Positions 52,063-63,710 of a stretch of DNA of 64,000 nucleotides are shown piece after piece (within the stretch, counting starts at the first letter, position 1; each line of letters begins with the position of its first letter). The notes under the pieces are model-generated. The model did no database searches and was not told the origin of the DNA. It saw only the letters and a list, made by a program, of their open reading frames with translations. The position numbers were made by a program, and so were the translations under genes. The stretch is from Cladophialophora immunda. Its lineage: Eukaryota; Ascomycota; Eurotiomycetes; Chaetothyriales; Herpotrichiellaceae. The stretch lies in NCBI RefSeq assembly GCF_000835495.1, contig NW_015622548.1, forward strand, positions 682,001 through 746,000. The letters run 5' to 3'.

Positions 52063-54402
52063 ATGTCCCTCGCCCAACATGTCTCCGCGGTCGAAGGCAT
52101 TGACCACGAGCCCGAGCCCGGCGACGTGGCCTTTGACGACCGCGCTAGTCTGCTCAGTTTCCCCCGGCTCTCGCGCCAGCCCAGCATCGCCCTGTCCATC
52201 AGCTATGATCCCATCCCTCCGGGCGGCGGGGACAAGGCTGCCGGAGCTCCCGAGAAGTTGGAGCCCATTGCGGCGTATGAGGTGTCGAGGGGGATGAGGA
52301 TAGGTAAGTTCCCACAATTCAAACGAAGGAGGTGAAGGGGCAGAGAAGATGCATACTTAGGGCAGTCGGGATTGAATGGAAGAGCTGACGATGGCATCAC
52401 TTGCTGCCATGCAGCGCAGGTATCTGTCGGCGTGGTCTCGTGTGTCCTGGCGTCCGGCATTGTCTTTGGCTTCGACGCCCTCAAAACCATCCTGGTGGCC
52501 GAGGGCACGTACAGAAATCTGTGTACCGAAGACGAGCTCAGAAAGAATGTCCCGTTGTGCTATATGCAGGACCAAAGGTGAGTCGAGCAGAGAGATCATT
52601 GCCACTACGTCGCCTGTCATTGCCTGTGTCCTACCTCGTCGAGCTGAACAGAGCTGAGCTGTGTGTCCAGGTTAAACCTCACTTTTGTCATCGCCTCCGT
52701 CACCACAAACATCTCTGCCCTGCTGGTCGGGAGCATCCTCGACCGCTACGGCCCGCGCGTCTGCGGGATCATCTCCTCCATCTTCCTCGTCCTGGGCAGC
52801 ATTTGCATGGCCTTTGCCTCGGATCTCCCCTTTGACGCGTACATCGTCGCGAGTTTCCTGCTCGCGCTGGGGGGCACGTTCACTTTCGTGCCCAGCTTCC
52901 ACCTGTCGAATGCGTTCCCGCGCTTCCAGGGCCTCATCCTGGCGCTGGTCACAGGCGCCTTCGACGCCTCGGCCAGCGTCTTCCTGATCTTCCGCATCCT
53001 CTACCAACACACCCACGGCGCCATCACCCTACGCCAGATCTTCACGGTCTACCTGCTCGTGCCGGTGTTCATCCTCATCTCCCAGATCACCATCATGCCC
53101 TCGCACAGCTACCAGACCCGCGGGGAGCTGGCCGAGAAGATGGACAAGGCGCAGGACCCGACGACGGACGTGCACGACAGCGACGACGAGCTCGACGGGG
53201 CCATGGAGATCATGCAGGTGCGGGCGGAGCGGGCGAACCGGCGGCGGCAGTCGATCGCCTCGATCACCGACCTGCTGGGCCCGCCGGCGGAGCAGAACCG
53301 GCACGAGAAGAAGGAGGACCAGATCAGGGTCAACAGCGGGGTGTGGGGGATCCTGCACGGCCTCCCCGCGAGCCGGCAGATCCGCACGCCGTGGTTCGTG
53401 CTGATCACGCTCTTCACGGTGCTGCAGATGGCGCGGTTCAACTTCTTCATCGCCACCATCTTCACGCAGTACTCGTACATGCTGGGCTCGGTCGAGGCCG
53501 CCACGCGGGTCATCGAGTTCTTCGACCTGGCCCTGCCCGTGGGCGGCATCGTGACGGTGCCCTTCATCGGCGCGCTGCTCGACTACACGTCGACGGTCGC
53601 GGTGCTGAACCTGCTGGTGCTGCTGAGCACGCTGATCGGCGTGCTGGGCGCCGTGCCCACCGCCTGGGCCGCCTACGCCAACGTCACGCTGTTCGTGCTG
53701 TTCCGCCCGCTCTACTACAGCGCCATGTCCGACTACGCGGCCAAGATCTTCGGCTACGCCACCTTCGGCACCGTCTACGGCGCCATCATCTGCCTCTCGG
53801 GCCTGTTCACCTTCACCCAGTCCGGCCTGCAGGCCCTGCTGCACGACGTCTTCGACGACGACCCGGAGCCCATCAACCTTGGCCTCGCCACCGCGGGGCT
53901 CGTCCTGGGCGTCACCCTGGTCATGTACGTCGACATCAAGGGCCGCGCCCTGCACCGGGAGAGAGCTATCGCCGCGGCCCAAGCTGCTGCCGCTGCCGGC
54001 GCGAACGACGAGCGACGACCACTCCTCGGCCCCCCGCGGTCTGCCTACGGAAGCGCCCGGAGCGTTAACAGCGCACTGGGCATAAATGGGCCAGGCGGCA
54101 TCGGCGCAGGCGGTGGATTCGGCAACGCCGCCGGCTCTCTCCCCAATGCCGCCTCCAGCGTCGGTGCTGGAGTCGGCGCTGGAGTCGGTGGTGTCGCTAG
54201 TGGTGGTGGTAGCGGCATCTCCGCCGCCGCCGCAGCAGGTGGCGCCGCGGGCCTCAACTCCGGCATGGGCGTGTCCAGCACCGTGTCCGAAGACCCCAAC
54301 GCCGTCGGGGCGGCGGAGAGAATGCGTCTCCTGCACGCCACGCCGAGCCGGCAGCAGTTGCAGCGGAACCTGTCCACCGTGCAGGAGACGCGGGAGCTCT
54401 AG
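52063..54402 (+). CDS. MFS transporter of the SLC43/FMP42 type
   Basis: Three exons (52063-52303, 52415-52577, 52671-54402) give 711 residues. The first join requires acceptor 52414 (CATGCAG) rather than 52420 to read 'GMRIAQVSVGVVSCVLASGI'. 'VFGFDALKTILVAEGTY' with a following Cys is the start typical of fungal FMP42-like and animal SLC43 amino-acid transporters. Later segments include 'SILDRYGPRVCGIISSIF', 'LLALGGTFTFVPSFHLSN' and 'LFVLFRPLYYSAMSDYAAKIF'. A long charged cytoplasmic loop (about residues 270-345) splits two six-helix halves. The C-terminal 130 residues are Gly/Ala/Ser-rich low complexity ending in 'QLQRNLSTVQETREL'. Substrate inferred as amino acids from the family only. Confidence 0.86.
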
Positions 54403-55229
54403 ATGTCAACGCCGCCGCATGTCGTGGATTCCACGTACCTCATCTGGGGTTGTGAAAAACTCCCGTCTGTTGCGTTTTAGCGTCTCTGATTTCCGCTCTA
54501 TATTTGCGTTTTGGTTCTGAAAAAGCACGGGCACTGGCGGAGTCCCACGCATATCTTGTCAATGCACTTTCAGTGAGTGTATGCAATACGGAGTACGGAG
54601 TAAGGTGGTGGAATATAGCATTACCAGACATGTTCTAGCTGGGCGTTGCTGGCAATAAAGGGATGGAGCTTGCACACAGGAAACAAAAAGGAACGTACGT
54701 AACTACCTAGATAACTTGTAATACTTGTACCCTAATCACCCAATTCTACTGGCCTGCCTTGACCGCTGCTCTATGGAATACTACGTACATACCTTCATAG
54801 ATATTGGATAGATCCACTGTAAGAAGAGACACAGTACAAACTGGGCTGAGGGTATATCGTCCCCGTACACACAGGAATCTTCTGCGCATGCATAAATCCC
54901 CTCATAAACAGCCGCGACTAGCATTTCATGTCTCCAGAGAAGCATGTGTCTAGTGTCTTGAGGACCCATCACCAACCTTGCGCTCGTTACCGATACAGCT
55001 GCTCTATATGGACTGGTAGTATGCGCAGGACTCCAACTAATCGCGTTCAGGGCCGTCGTCTCTTTCACCCAAAACAATTACTGCGACTGTGGCGTAAAGC
55101 TCCTCGTCTGACGCGGATCAACACGCAGTTACACGCTATACGCCCTCCTTTCCCCTGAATCTGGTCGGTAACATAAGTTGTTCTCGCGCTGGTCAACGGC
55201 TTCCACCCTCGCTCCCGGACCCCCCCCCT
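54403..55229. other. Convergent 3' intergenic region
   Basis: 827 bp between two convergent genes; AT-richer than coding sequence, with TACGTA-type short palindromes near 54690 and 54783. No gene recognised. Confidence 0.5.
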
Positions 55230-56985
55230 CTAATCGTCCAACAAATTTGGCTCACCATTGACCTGCTTATTTCCGCCCTCACTGTCCCTCGTGTCCTTGG
55301 TGCTCTTTTTCCCATGTGCCTTTCTTGCGTAGAACTCATCCAACAATTTGGGATTGATCCGATTGAGCAACTCCTTGGGGAAAATACGGAGCAAGTTCCA
55401 ACCAAGATCCAAGCTGTCAAACACAGACCGTTTGTCATACGGGCTCTGAGCGATGAACTGTCTCTCAAATTTCTCCAAGAATTCCAGCGAAAGCTTGTCT
55501 TCTGCGCTGAGAGCTTCTTCACCAACGACAGCTTTCATGGCCGCAGCGTCACGCCCGATGGCGTACTTGGCGTACAGTTGGTTTGACACGTCACCATGAT
55601 CTTTCCTCGTCAAACCCTCACCAATGGCAGACTTCATGAGCCGCGAGAGAGAAGGCAGAACGTTGATTGGAGGGTAGACACCCTTGTTGTGCAATCCACG
55701 GTCAACGAAGATCTGGCCTTCTGTAATGTAACCTGTCAAGTCGGGAATGGGGTGAGTGATGTCATCATTAGGCATGGTCAAGATGGGAATTTGCGTGATG
55801 GAGCCGTTTCTCCCTTCCACACGACCTGCTCGCTCGTAGATGGTGGACAAATCGGTATACATGTAACCAGGGTACCCACGACGACCCGGGACTTCTTCTC
55901 GCGCGGCCGAGACTTCTCGAAGAGCATCGCAATAGGCGGACAGATCGGTGAGAATGACCAGGACGTGCTTTTCCAGTTGATAAGCGTAGTATTCTGCGGT
56001 GGTCAGGGCGAGGCGAGGCGTGATGATACGTTCAATAGTGGGGTCGTTGGCCAAGTTCAAGAACAGAGTGACTCGTTCCATCGAACCATTCTCCTCGAAA
56101 TCTCGGGTGAAGAAGCGGGAAGTCTCCATGTTGACACCCATGGCGGCGAAGACAATGCTGAAGTTTTCCTCGTGGCCATCGTGGACCCCCTTCGTGGGTT
56201 GCTTGACCAAACCAGCTTGCCGACAAATCTGGGCGGCGATTTCGTTGTGGGGCAGACCGGCGGCGGAAAAGATGGGGATCTTTTGACCTCGAGCGACCGA
56301 ATTCATGCAGTCGATGGCGGAGATTCCTGTCGAGATCATTTCCTCGGGGTAAACCTTTACCCTGGTCAGCAATCGAGGCAGCAGGCAAGACAGAGCCGAC
56401 TTACTCTGGAATAGGGGTTGATGGGACTCCCGTTGATGTCGAGATAGTCCTCTGCCAGCACCTTTGGGCCTTTGTCGATAGCTCTTCCTGACCCATCGAA
56501 GATGCGACCAAGCATGTCTTCTGAGACGCCAATTTTCAGACTGTGACCCGTGAACTCGACTTTTGTCTGCAATTGAATAAGCATGGGGCCGTGTAGGATA
56601 GCAAGAAACTGTTCACCTTCTTCACATCGATGCCAGAAGTGCCTTCGAACACTTGCACAATGGCTCTGTTGCCTGCGCGGACATTTGTCAATTCCCACGC
56701 CTCTTTGCCTAGATTCTGCACATTGTAGCAAACACACCTCTTGCCTCGAGGACTTGCCCAGATCTGCTCGACCCATCAGGTAGTGTTAGACTGACGATTT
56801 CGTTGTATCTGGGGAATTTGACCTGGGAAGGTGGTTTGTTAGCGATAAGTCCCACGGAGCTTCCAGCCGCCGCCGCAGCTTCAACGTACATTGTCTAGAA
56901 TGACCAGAGGCCCATTGACACCTCCAATTGTGTTGTACTTCAACCTGGGCTTGATGGAAGCCATCCGATGATCTAGATCGGCCAT
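55230..56985 (-). CDS. VMA2: V-type H+-ATPase subunit B
   Basis: Non-catalytic nucleotide-binding B subunit of the peripheral V1 sector of the vacuolar proton pump, alternating with subunit A in the hexamer. Five exons: 56985-56890, 56822-56738, 56672-56617, 56566-56405 and 56354-55230, giving 507 residues, normal for fungi. The joins restore '[20 protein letters not shown]' and '[20 protein letters not shown]'. Other invariant blocks: '[20 protein letters not shown]', '[20 protein letters not shown]', '[21 protein letters not shown]', '[15 protein letters not shown]'. The last exon is large while four small exons crowd the 5' end. The acceptor at 56355 was chosen over an earlier AG because only it gives RVYPEEM. 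Confidence 0.97.
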
Positions 56986-57688
56986 TCTGGCGGCCTGGCG
57001 GGGTTGGGAGACGATAGCAGAAGAGGGTGGGTGAATGTGAGAGACAGAAGCAACTCTTTTTGCTAAGTAAAGGGACGAGCTTCCTCAGCAGCCACTCAGG
57101 GCCAATGGACGAATCGGAGAGGTACGATGGCGCAGGCGAGCAACAGCTGCAACTAAGGACGAGGGATCTCTTTTCTCCAGAAAGAACAGCGCAGCAGAGT
57201 TTCGTAGCTGAGGTTGGAGATCAAATCGGAGCTGCAGCTGCAGCTGGCGATGCGGTCACTGGCGAAGCCGCCAATCGTGATCCCGCAGCCAAGGTTGTGA
57301 TGGTTTGGGACGAGAGTGATGCCGCTCTATGTCCACCTCAGCTGGTCAACAGCGGGCAGGAAGTCACCTGACTGCACGTGCTCCAGTCAGCAGGCTAAAG
57401 GATCTAGCGCCTGGTAGCCAATATCAAGCGACATTTTTGAGTGCTATATTCCCTTTTGAAGATGCAGTCAAGTCCGCGGATAAAGAAGAGGAATCGGATG
57501 TATTCCGCATTTGGTCGTAGTATCGATATCAAAAGATATTGATATAGATATGGATATGGATATGGATATGGACATGGATGTAGCCAATTTCGTGGCACAG
57601 CATCTGTATCTATTTCGAGGTTGACTGCTGTATGGGATCAGACTAATTGGCTAACCGGCCACTTTCCCACCTTACTCCAAGTTGAACG
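56986..57688. other. Intergenic region with VMA2 promoter
   Basis: It contains a GCTGCAGCTGCAGCTGG run (57231-57247) and a hexameric microsatellite at 57541-57580. The open frame at 57027-57371 shows no domain and is treated as chance. Confidence 0.5.
57541..57580. repeat. Hexanucleotide microsatellite (GATATG-type)
   Basis: Imperfect tandem copies of GATATG/GACATG lie in the intergenic region just downstream of the GH32 gene's 3' end. Confidence 0.85.
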
Positions 57689-59992
57689 TCAAGCGGAATC
57701 AAGAAGGCTGGCTCTGAGATCTGCGCGCAAGCCATCCCATGCCATCGCGTGCAAGAGCCTAGATTTCGATGACCGTGTCGTCTTAGATTCTCTTTGAATC
57801 CTCACCCCTTCGCCTTCGAGATTTATCCTTCTTTCTCCTCTTTGCTGTTGCCATTGCTGCGCCGCGGAGCTTTTCTGGGTCTCTTTCCCTTCATGATGGC
57901 CTTTCCTGTCATCATCTTTGCCTTCATTCTCGTCTTCGTGCTCGACCTCGTCCTCTGCCCAGAACCTCACTCCGAAACATCTCTTGCCAGGCGGATAAAT
58001 CCTCGTCGTGATCACGCACCGCGAATTGACAAAGACTTCAAGCACTGACTCGTCGAAGAAGACGTGAATTTGCAAATTCTCAATGCCTGTCTGGGTATTC
58101 GTCCCTGCCTCGGCCGCGATATGCTGAACGTCGTCCTCATCAGCAGGAAGGAGGGTAAATAAAGTGAACGGAGCGATCTCGGGGGCGGTGTTGATCTTTT
58201 CACCGTCGATAATATGTGTGGAATCAGTGACGGGTCGATCAATTCTGATGGTCTCCTTGCTAGGTATGAATGAGATTGTCGTCGTTGCTGCGTTCGAGCT
58301 TAGTCGAGGGGCCATGTTGTTCTGTTGGGTTCGTTGAGCGCCGGCGGTGTGAAATATGCTCAGCCCGATCCTCTTGCACGCTCGGGAAAGGGATAACGTG
58401 GAGATGAATTCGAAACGGTGGGTTTGGATGTCCATGAACGTGTCACCTTCGGGGTTGAGGCCCTGTGAGTGACTCGTAGGGCTAACCTTCCTGGCGCTGT
58501 TGCGGAGAGATTGGATGCATGGAGCGGGAGAGATGCCAAGTGTGCGGATTTTGAATGTCTGTTGTTCCCTGTCTGTCGACTCTTCTCGCTCAACCTCTAT
58601 CGACGTGATGTTTTGCAATCTGCTCCTTAAGGTACCAGTCACGCCCTTCAGAGTGAGAAGAGTAACTTCTCTGGGCAGGGATACCATCCCACTCCAACCC
58701 TGTTTATCAACCAGAGCTTGGGGTAAGTCTTCCTCGGTAATCCAGCCCCAAACAACTTGTTTGTCGCCGAGAGGGTCACGGAAGGTTGTGGCGGCATAGA
58801 GAAGACCAAAGTCGAAGCGTCCTCCGAATTGGTAATTCATTTTCGGAAGCTTTGTCTGTGTGCCGGTATCAGAGATCATGACATCTGTAGATTGGAGAGC
58901 TCCACACATCCACTGCAGGGACGTTGCAGAACGGGGAGGTTTTGTTGGTTCTTGCGGATGCTGTGTGAAGAGGGACAATTCATGATCCGCAGTATTGGCT
59001 TTTGAGCCCTCGCAGCCAACGACGACGAAATCCCTACTCTCATCATCTTGTTCGTTCTGGAGGGTCATGAAACATGCGCACTCCCAGTTTATACCCATAT
59101 CGCCACTCCAGCTAGATAGGGAATGGCTTAATCCGACATCAAACAGCGGACTGAGGTACTTCCACTCTGTTAGGTTTGATGGGTTGACTTTGTAAAGAAA
59201 TGCTGTGGGCGAACAGTTCCTAATTCCTCCAGAAATCATGCCATATAACTGATTTTTGTCGTCGCCGAGGAGCTTGGCCATTGAAGGCCAGGTTGCAACA
59301 AACGGATCGCGCCAGCCTGTGACATCGAGGTCCGGCGGCGGCTCCGGTAGAATGGGGTTCTTCGTGACCTTTGTCCATCCTAGGCCACCGTCTAGAGATA
59401 GCGCAGCGGCGAGCGTCTCCGTTCGCCGTACGTAGGGAAGAGTGTAGTGTAGCGGTAGTCGGCTTATACCAGTGTATAACACCGTCAATTGTCCAGCACC
59501 AGACTGCCCGTCCAAATTTGCGGGAACCGAACAACCTGTAAAGCATCCTTTTGCATCGTACCACTCATCGGCACTGAGTCCAGGTTCGACAATCGGCGTT
59601 TGAGATAAATTCCAATTCACCATATCCGTCGAGGTAGCGTGGCCCCAACAGATCGAACCCCATACGACCGAACCAGATTCATTTCGACGAGGGTTCCACT
59701 GGAAGAACAGATGGTATAGCCCTGTTGATGAGTCGTAGCCCGGGGCGCAGGGGTCGTTCATCCAACCATGGCTTGCTTGTAGGTGGTATTGAGGTCGCCA
59801 TCTGGAGAAGATTGGTGTTGGAGAAGGAGGCTGAGGTACAGGGTAAGAGGTTGATAGTGAGGCAGCCCGTTCATTCGCTTGAATGCCCTGAATTATTGTC
59901 CGAGATGCGCCTGTCAGATTTTCACTTGCTCTGTCCGTTGAGACGTCAACGAGGTCGGTGGAAGCTCGCAACTGTATAGCGTCTGCACCCAT
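57689..59992 (-). CDS. Glycoside hydrolase family 32 fructosidase, no signal peptide
   Basis: Single exon, 767 residues. Hydrolyses beta-fructosides such as sucrose or inulin-type fructans. All three GH32 catalytic motifs are present: nucleophile Asp80 in 'HGWMNDPCAP', transition-state stabiliser Asp229 in 'TGWRDPF' and acid/base Glu304 in 'INWECACF'. 'QYHLQASHGWMNDP' and 'VWGSICWGHATSTDMVNW' are also typical. The N-terminus is hydrophilic (MGADAIQLRASTDLVDV), so the enzyme appears intracellular. The C-terminal beta-sandwich includes 'IHVFFDESVLEVFVNSRCV'. Insertions and a charged Gln/Arg-rich tail make it longer than usual secreted invertases (about 500-620 residues). Intracellular fungal invertases of this family are known; exact substrate open. 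Confidence 0.93.
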   Translation of the reverse strand: MGADAIQLRASTDLVDVSTDRASENLTGASRTIIQGIQANERAASLSTSYPVPQPPSPTPIFSRWRPQYHLQASHGWMNDPCAPGYDSSTGLYHLFFQWNPRRNESGSVVWGSICWGHATSTDMVNWNLSQTPIVEPGLSADEWYDAKGCFTGCSVPANLDGQSGAGQLTVLYTGISRLPLHYTLPYVRRTETLAAALSLDGGLGWTKVTKNPILPEPPPDLDVTGWRDPFVATWPSMAKLLGDDKNQLYGMISGGIRNCSPTAFLYKVNPSNLTEWKYLSPLFDVGLSHSLSSWSGDMGINWECACFMTLQNEQDDESRDFVVVGCEGSKANTADHELSLFTQHPQEPTKPPRSATSLQWMCGALQSTDVMISDTGTQTKLPKMNYQFGGRFDFGLLYAATTFRDPLGDKQVVWGWITEEDLPQALVDKQGWSGMVSLPREVTLLTLKGVTGTLRSRLQNITSIEVEREESTDREQQTFKIRTLGISPAPCIQSLRNSARKVSPTSHSQGLNPEGDTFMDIQTHRFEFISTLSLSRACKRIGLSIFHTAGAQRTQQNNMAPRLSSNAATTTISFIPSKETIRIDRPVTDSTHIIDGEKINTAPEIAPFTLFTLLPADEDDVQHIAAEAGTNTQTGIENLQIHVFFDESVLEVFVNSRCVITTRIYPPGKRCFGVRFWAEDEVEHEDENEGKDDDRKGHHEGKETQKSSAAQQWQQQRGERRINLEGEGVRIQRESKTTRSSKSRLLHAMAWDGLRADLRASLLDSA

Positions 59993-60695
59993 CCTAGCTC
60001 GTTAAGCACTGAGCGACGCTATCGGCGCCATAGAGTAGCGATCCGATGCAAACGCCGCAGTCGAACCCGGCTTCCACGGGATATTTGCTCGGAGATATAA
60101 TGCCCGCCTGGGACCTTTTATGCACAGCAAACACCAACGTTATAGTCCAGTTGAAGGGGTTTTTAACACAATGAGAGCTGATTCCACGAAGGGAAACAAG
60201 CCCGCTCACCCATCGACCATGGCTAGCCGAGTAGAAGTGGATCATATTGGGGGCACGAAGCGGCTCCCCTTGGGCATAGGAAGTTGAAGTATTGGGTGGG
60301 GTTGGCGTCGGATGCAAGTCGTTGGCGTAAAGTTGATACTTTGACATCGGCAGAAAAGGCCCGATTAGAGACTGCGCTTTTGATTGGCTCGTAAATTGGA
60401 GGGCGAATTCCCAGATCAACAGAGATGACTTGCTGTGCCACGATCAAGAACTGTCCATCTCAAGACATTTTCAATGCTTTCCAGAAGATATTGAGCAGGT
60501 TGGTGTGAGCATGGTCGGGACCGTTGATGTCGTGGCCAAGATCAAGCGTGTCAACCGCGTTTGAAAGCCTCGCCCGTGCGTGGCCTGAATTGCTGTGTTG
60601 TCGATAATAGATCAAGCACCCAATTCTCTTCCTTGCAGACTCCCATCTTTCGCAAGCCAGAATAGCTCACCCGACCTGGACATTGCAGGTTGCCT
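59993..60695. other. Intergenic region
   Basis: This lies between the GH32 start and the CTF8 stop. It holds the GH32 promoter; open frames here have no domain. Confidence 0.5.
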
Positions 60696-61142
60696 TCACT
60701 CCCCGACTGGCTCCGGCCTCGCACTGAACAGCAGCTTAAACTTGACAACATCCACGATCTCCAGCGCCTCACCGCTCTGTTCGTCGCCCATGTGATCGTT
60801 CTCATCGATTTTCCGAAGAACGGCCAATGGTTTCGCCAACTTTTTGACTTCACCGGTCAATCTCTGATGCCTGCCGACGTACATATAGACTTTCTTCATC
60901 CATTTGCCCTCGTTGGCGTCTTGAGGATTGTACAGCGGGAATTCAAGGCGCCCTATGGAGTGCACAGCTTGGGACTGGTCTGCATTCTCTGTTGCGAGAT
61001 TCTGGAATGGTCCGTGGATTGTGCCTTGGATCTCCACAATGGCCAGTCCTGAAGGGGTATGAAGAAGGGAAGGCAGCGGGTTGAGGTTTGTCCCATTTGT
61101 CTCTTGGGAGGGAGCAGCGGGACGCAGCACGACTGCTGGCAT
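60696..61142 (-). CDS. CTF8: Ctf8, subunit of the Ctf18-RFC clamp loader
   Basis: Small single-exon protein of 148 residues starting at MPAVVLRPAAPS; a longer frame begins at a non-ATG codon at 61199. The order 'GLAIVEIQGTIHGP', 'IGRLEFPLYNP', 'WMKKVYMYVGRHQRLTGEVK', 'KLAKPLAVLRK' and 'IVDVVKFKLLFSARPEPVG' is the Ctf8 family signature. With Dcc1 and Ctf18 it forms the alternative RFC complex that loads or unloads PCNA and supports sister-chromatid cohesion. Together with the CHL4-like gene this is the second chromosome-segregation gene in the window, but they are not adjacent. Confidence 0.9.
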   Translation of the reverse strand: MPAVVLRPAAPSQETNGTNLNPLPSLLHTPSGLAIVEIQGTIHGPFQNLATENADQSQAVHSIGRLEFPLYNPQDANEGKWMKKVYMYVGRHQRLTGEVKKLAKPLAVLRKIDENDHMGDEQSGEALEIVDVVKFKLLFSARPEPVGE

Positions 61143-62669
61143 TGTTGGATGTATGTTCACTCTAAGAATTTGTATTTTTTGAAGAAGACGCAATGACAAT
61201 CAAAGAGAAATAGGAGACGCGGACGCGTTTTGCGTCTGTATACAGGTGGATTTACTGCTTCACCGTACATATGAGTCCATCACGTGAGAGGCTGTCGACA
61301 TCCAACGTCCCCCATGCACATCGAGGGTTACCCTGACGATGGTTTCCAGAACTTTCCCATTCGAGGAGAGACCTGAACGGGAGGAGGCTTGGGAACCCGA
61401 GGTCGCTTATCTTTCCATTTCGGGAGACTACAAGACGGCATAAGGGGGAGGCCGACGATCAACACCACGGAGTATCTCGACCTACCCTTTCCCAGGAACA
61501 CAAAAGAATCATGGCACCTTACGGTCCGGCTCTTCTAAGTCCTTCAAGGGTCTTATCTTCAATAGCTCCTTTATGTCCGCTTTGTCCGCGTCTCTTCAAA
61601 GGCCTGCTTCAGACATCACTTGTCCGTCACTCCTTGCTCTTCTGACATTGGGTGTCGCGGGCGCCCTTATAAGACTCACCAGCTTCAGAGTTTGAAGCCG
61701 TCTGGAATGATCACCTCCGAAAAGCTCCCCAGTACCGGTGTGATGTTGCTGTCCTTGGGCTTTACCTCTGTCCCCGCGCCAGCCATGCCTCCCAACGCGC
61801 GTTTGTACATGCGCAAGCACATGCGCGGATTTGAGGACGGCTTGAACTGGGCAAGTGACACTCAACGAGACACCGATCCAGCCCGCTGAGTCTTCTCCGT
61901 CCGAAGATTCGCCGAGATTCATGTGAATATGCTCTTTCCAGGTGCTTCATGGCCGCAGCAAACTCTTGACAATCCGAAGTTGAGCCCCGCAGTCTGCTTC
62001 ACTCGCGGTCATTGTCACAATAGAGCGAGTCATCCTCATACAGCGCACAAAGACCCCGTGACTTTTTCTCGCAGATGGACTGCGCAGACGGCAGAGAAGA
62101 GCATTTAATCTCGAAAACGGCTCTCGTCGGCGACACGACCTATCATAAACATGATATAAAGTTCCACTCTCCTAGACACTTTCAACCAAAGACGACGGAG
62201 TCTCACCAATATCGACTTACATAATATTGCCAGCTCGAGGCACCCAACTTGACGCTAATCTAAAGCAGTGCTCTGAAAGCGACCAGCAGCGAGCAAATCT
62301 GAAGCCACAAGGCTGTGGTGTTGGACTCGGAGTCCTCCATTTCCTCCATCGGGGGATCCCATCAGACTCGCTTATCGAACATCGAGTACCGTCTTGTCCC
62401 GTAATCAGTCTTGTGGCCCCGAGGAACCCCCATTACCACACGACAAGGACTTCCGAAGAGTGAATTCGCGTGAACATTCACTTCCCTCCCCCGCTGCCTA
62501 GCCAACCATGCCAACTGCCTGATACGCAATCTGGCACTTCAGTACTTCCAGACTTGTCTCCGATATCGCAACCCCGGTCCATTCAACATCCTTCTTCTTC
62601 TTCATCCAATCCAACAATCTCCACAGAACCCAGCTTTTTCCCCACCAATTATCATTCTTATCCAATACC
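61143..62669. other. Intergenic region, 1.5 kb
   Basis: No recognisable gene. Open frames at 61596-61922 and 62227-62463 lack domains. The last 200 bases are C/T-rich and probably form the leader of the gene at 62670. Confidence 0.45.
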
Positions 62670-63710
62670 ATGGGTCCACGGAGAAGAGGAAAGCGAGTAT
62701 CGCTGGATCGACTGTCAGCAATCACCTTCGATGACAGAGCAAGCGTCGACAGCAAGGAGCTAGCCACCCAGACATTCTTCGGAAAGAAGCAAGATGCCCT
62801 CGCCCCCGTCCCCTCGCATGTCGCATCTCATACATCTTCTGTCACATGGAAAAGCCAAGCCATCAAGGACAAGGAGGAGTATGAACGAGTCAAACAGCGG
62901 GTCCGCCATTTTGCGCCAGAGCATTTCAAGGCCAATGCCAGATCGGATCCAGGAGTCTCAGCAATCTTTCCGCAGAATGTCGGCGAGTGGATGACGCACA
63001 AGAAAGAGATGCTTGCGTTGGCCGAGGCCGAGCAACAGAAGAACTGCGAAATGCTCAAGGATCAGATCGAAGCTCGCCAAAAGATCCCCAAGTCCCAGCG
63101 CAAAATCAAATCCGTCTTTGGCGAGGATGGCAAGATCTTCAACGACGGGCTCAGCCCAGTACTGGGGTTCCCTACCATCTGGTCAGCTGAGTACATCGGA
63201 CAAGTAGCCAAGTGGCCGAGCAATGGGGAGCTGCAATGGAATGGCGACAGTCGGCAGAACCTCCTCGCAAAGACAAAGTGCGGCCGCTTTCTCCCTCCTC
63301 CTCGTGCTCCCGCCAACCCGTTGGCCCCATTCCAAGAGCAGCCCTTTTTGAGGCAGTTGCCCCTTGACGAAGCTGGACCTATCTTCTGCATGGGACCCCG
63401 ACCGGACGATATCTACGTCAACAATGCTGACATGGATAGCGATCCGCAGTTCGAGGTACTTGGCAACTTCTTCTTGGGTACAGAGCTGATGCAGGAAGTT
63501 GGCCAATGGAGGCCCCCTCTGGTGCCAGAATGGCGACAGGAGCAGTTCAGGATGGGAGAAGGAGCAATGATGTTCTACGAAGGAGATGCGTTGGTCGGAA
63601 CACCCGCGATGGGCAGTGAGATGTGGTTCGACGAGAGCATGCAAGCTGAGATGTGGTATGATGAAAGCATGGAGCCAGATACGTGGCAGGAATACCCTGT
63701 GTGGTGGTGA
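62670..63710 (+). CDS. Unrecognised 346-residue protein
   Basis: Single exon with ATG in a good context (ATACCATGGG). The N-terminus is basic (MGPRRRGKRVSLDRLS). A helical segment follows ('KDKEEYERVKQRVRHFAPEH', 'HKKEMLALAEAEQQKNCEML'). A central part 'SVFGEDGKIFNDGLSPVLGF' with the following 'PTIWSAEYIGQVAKWPSNGE' looks conserved and folded, then a Pro-rich 'RFLPPPRAPANPLAP'. The C-terminus is Met/Trp/Glu-rich with an imperfect duplication MWFDESMQ / MWYDESME. No signal peptide, membrane span or known catalytic motif. I do not recognise the family; codon use and length make it a credible gene. Confidence 0.75.
   Translation: MGPRRRGKRVSLDRLSAITFDDRASVDSKELATQTFFGKKQDALAPVPSHVASHTSSVTWKSQAIKDKEEYERVKQRVRHFAPEHFKANARSDPGVSAIFPQNVGEWMTHKKEMLALAEAEQQKNCEMLKDQIEARQKIPKSQRKIKSVFGEDGKIFNDGLSPVLGFPTIWSAEYIGQVAKWPSNGELQWNGDSRQNLLAKTKCGRFLPPPRAPANPLAPFQEQPFLRQLPLDEAGPIFCMGPRPDDIYVNNADMDSDPQFEVLGNFFLGTELMQEVGQWRPPLVPEWRQEQFRMGEGAMMFYEGDALVGTPAMGSEMWFDESMQAEMWYDESMEPDTWQEYPVWW

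Noticed and set aside
53029..54336. 435-codon minus-strand frame
   Set aside because: GC-rich shadow of the MFS transporter; low-complexity His/Asp/Arg composition.
55596..56414. 272-codon plus-strand frame
   Set aside because: Antisense shadow of VMA2.
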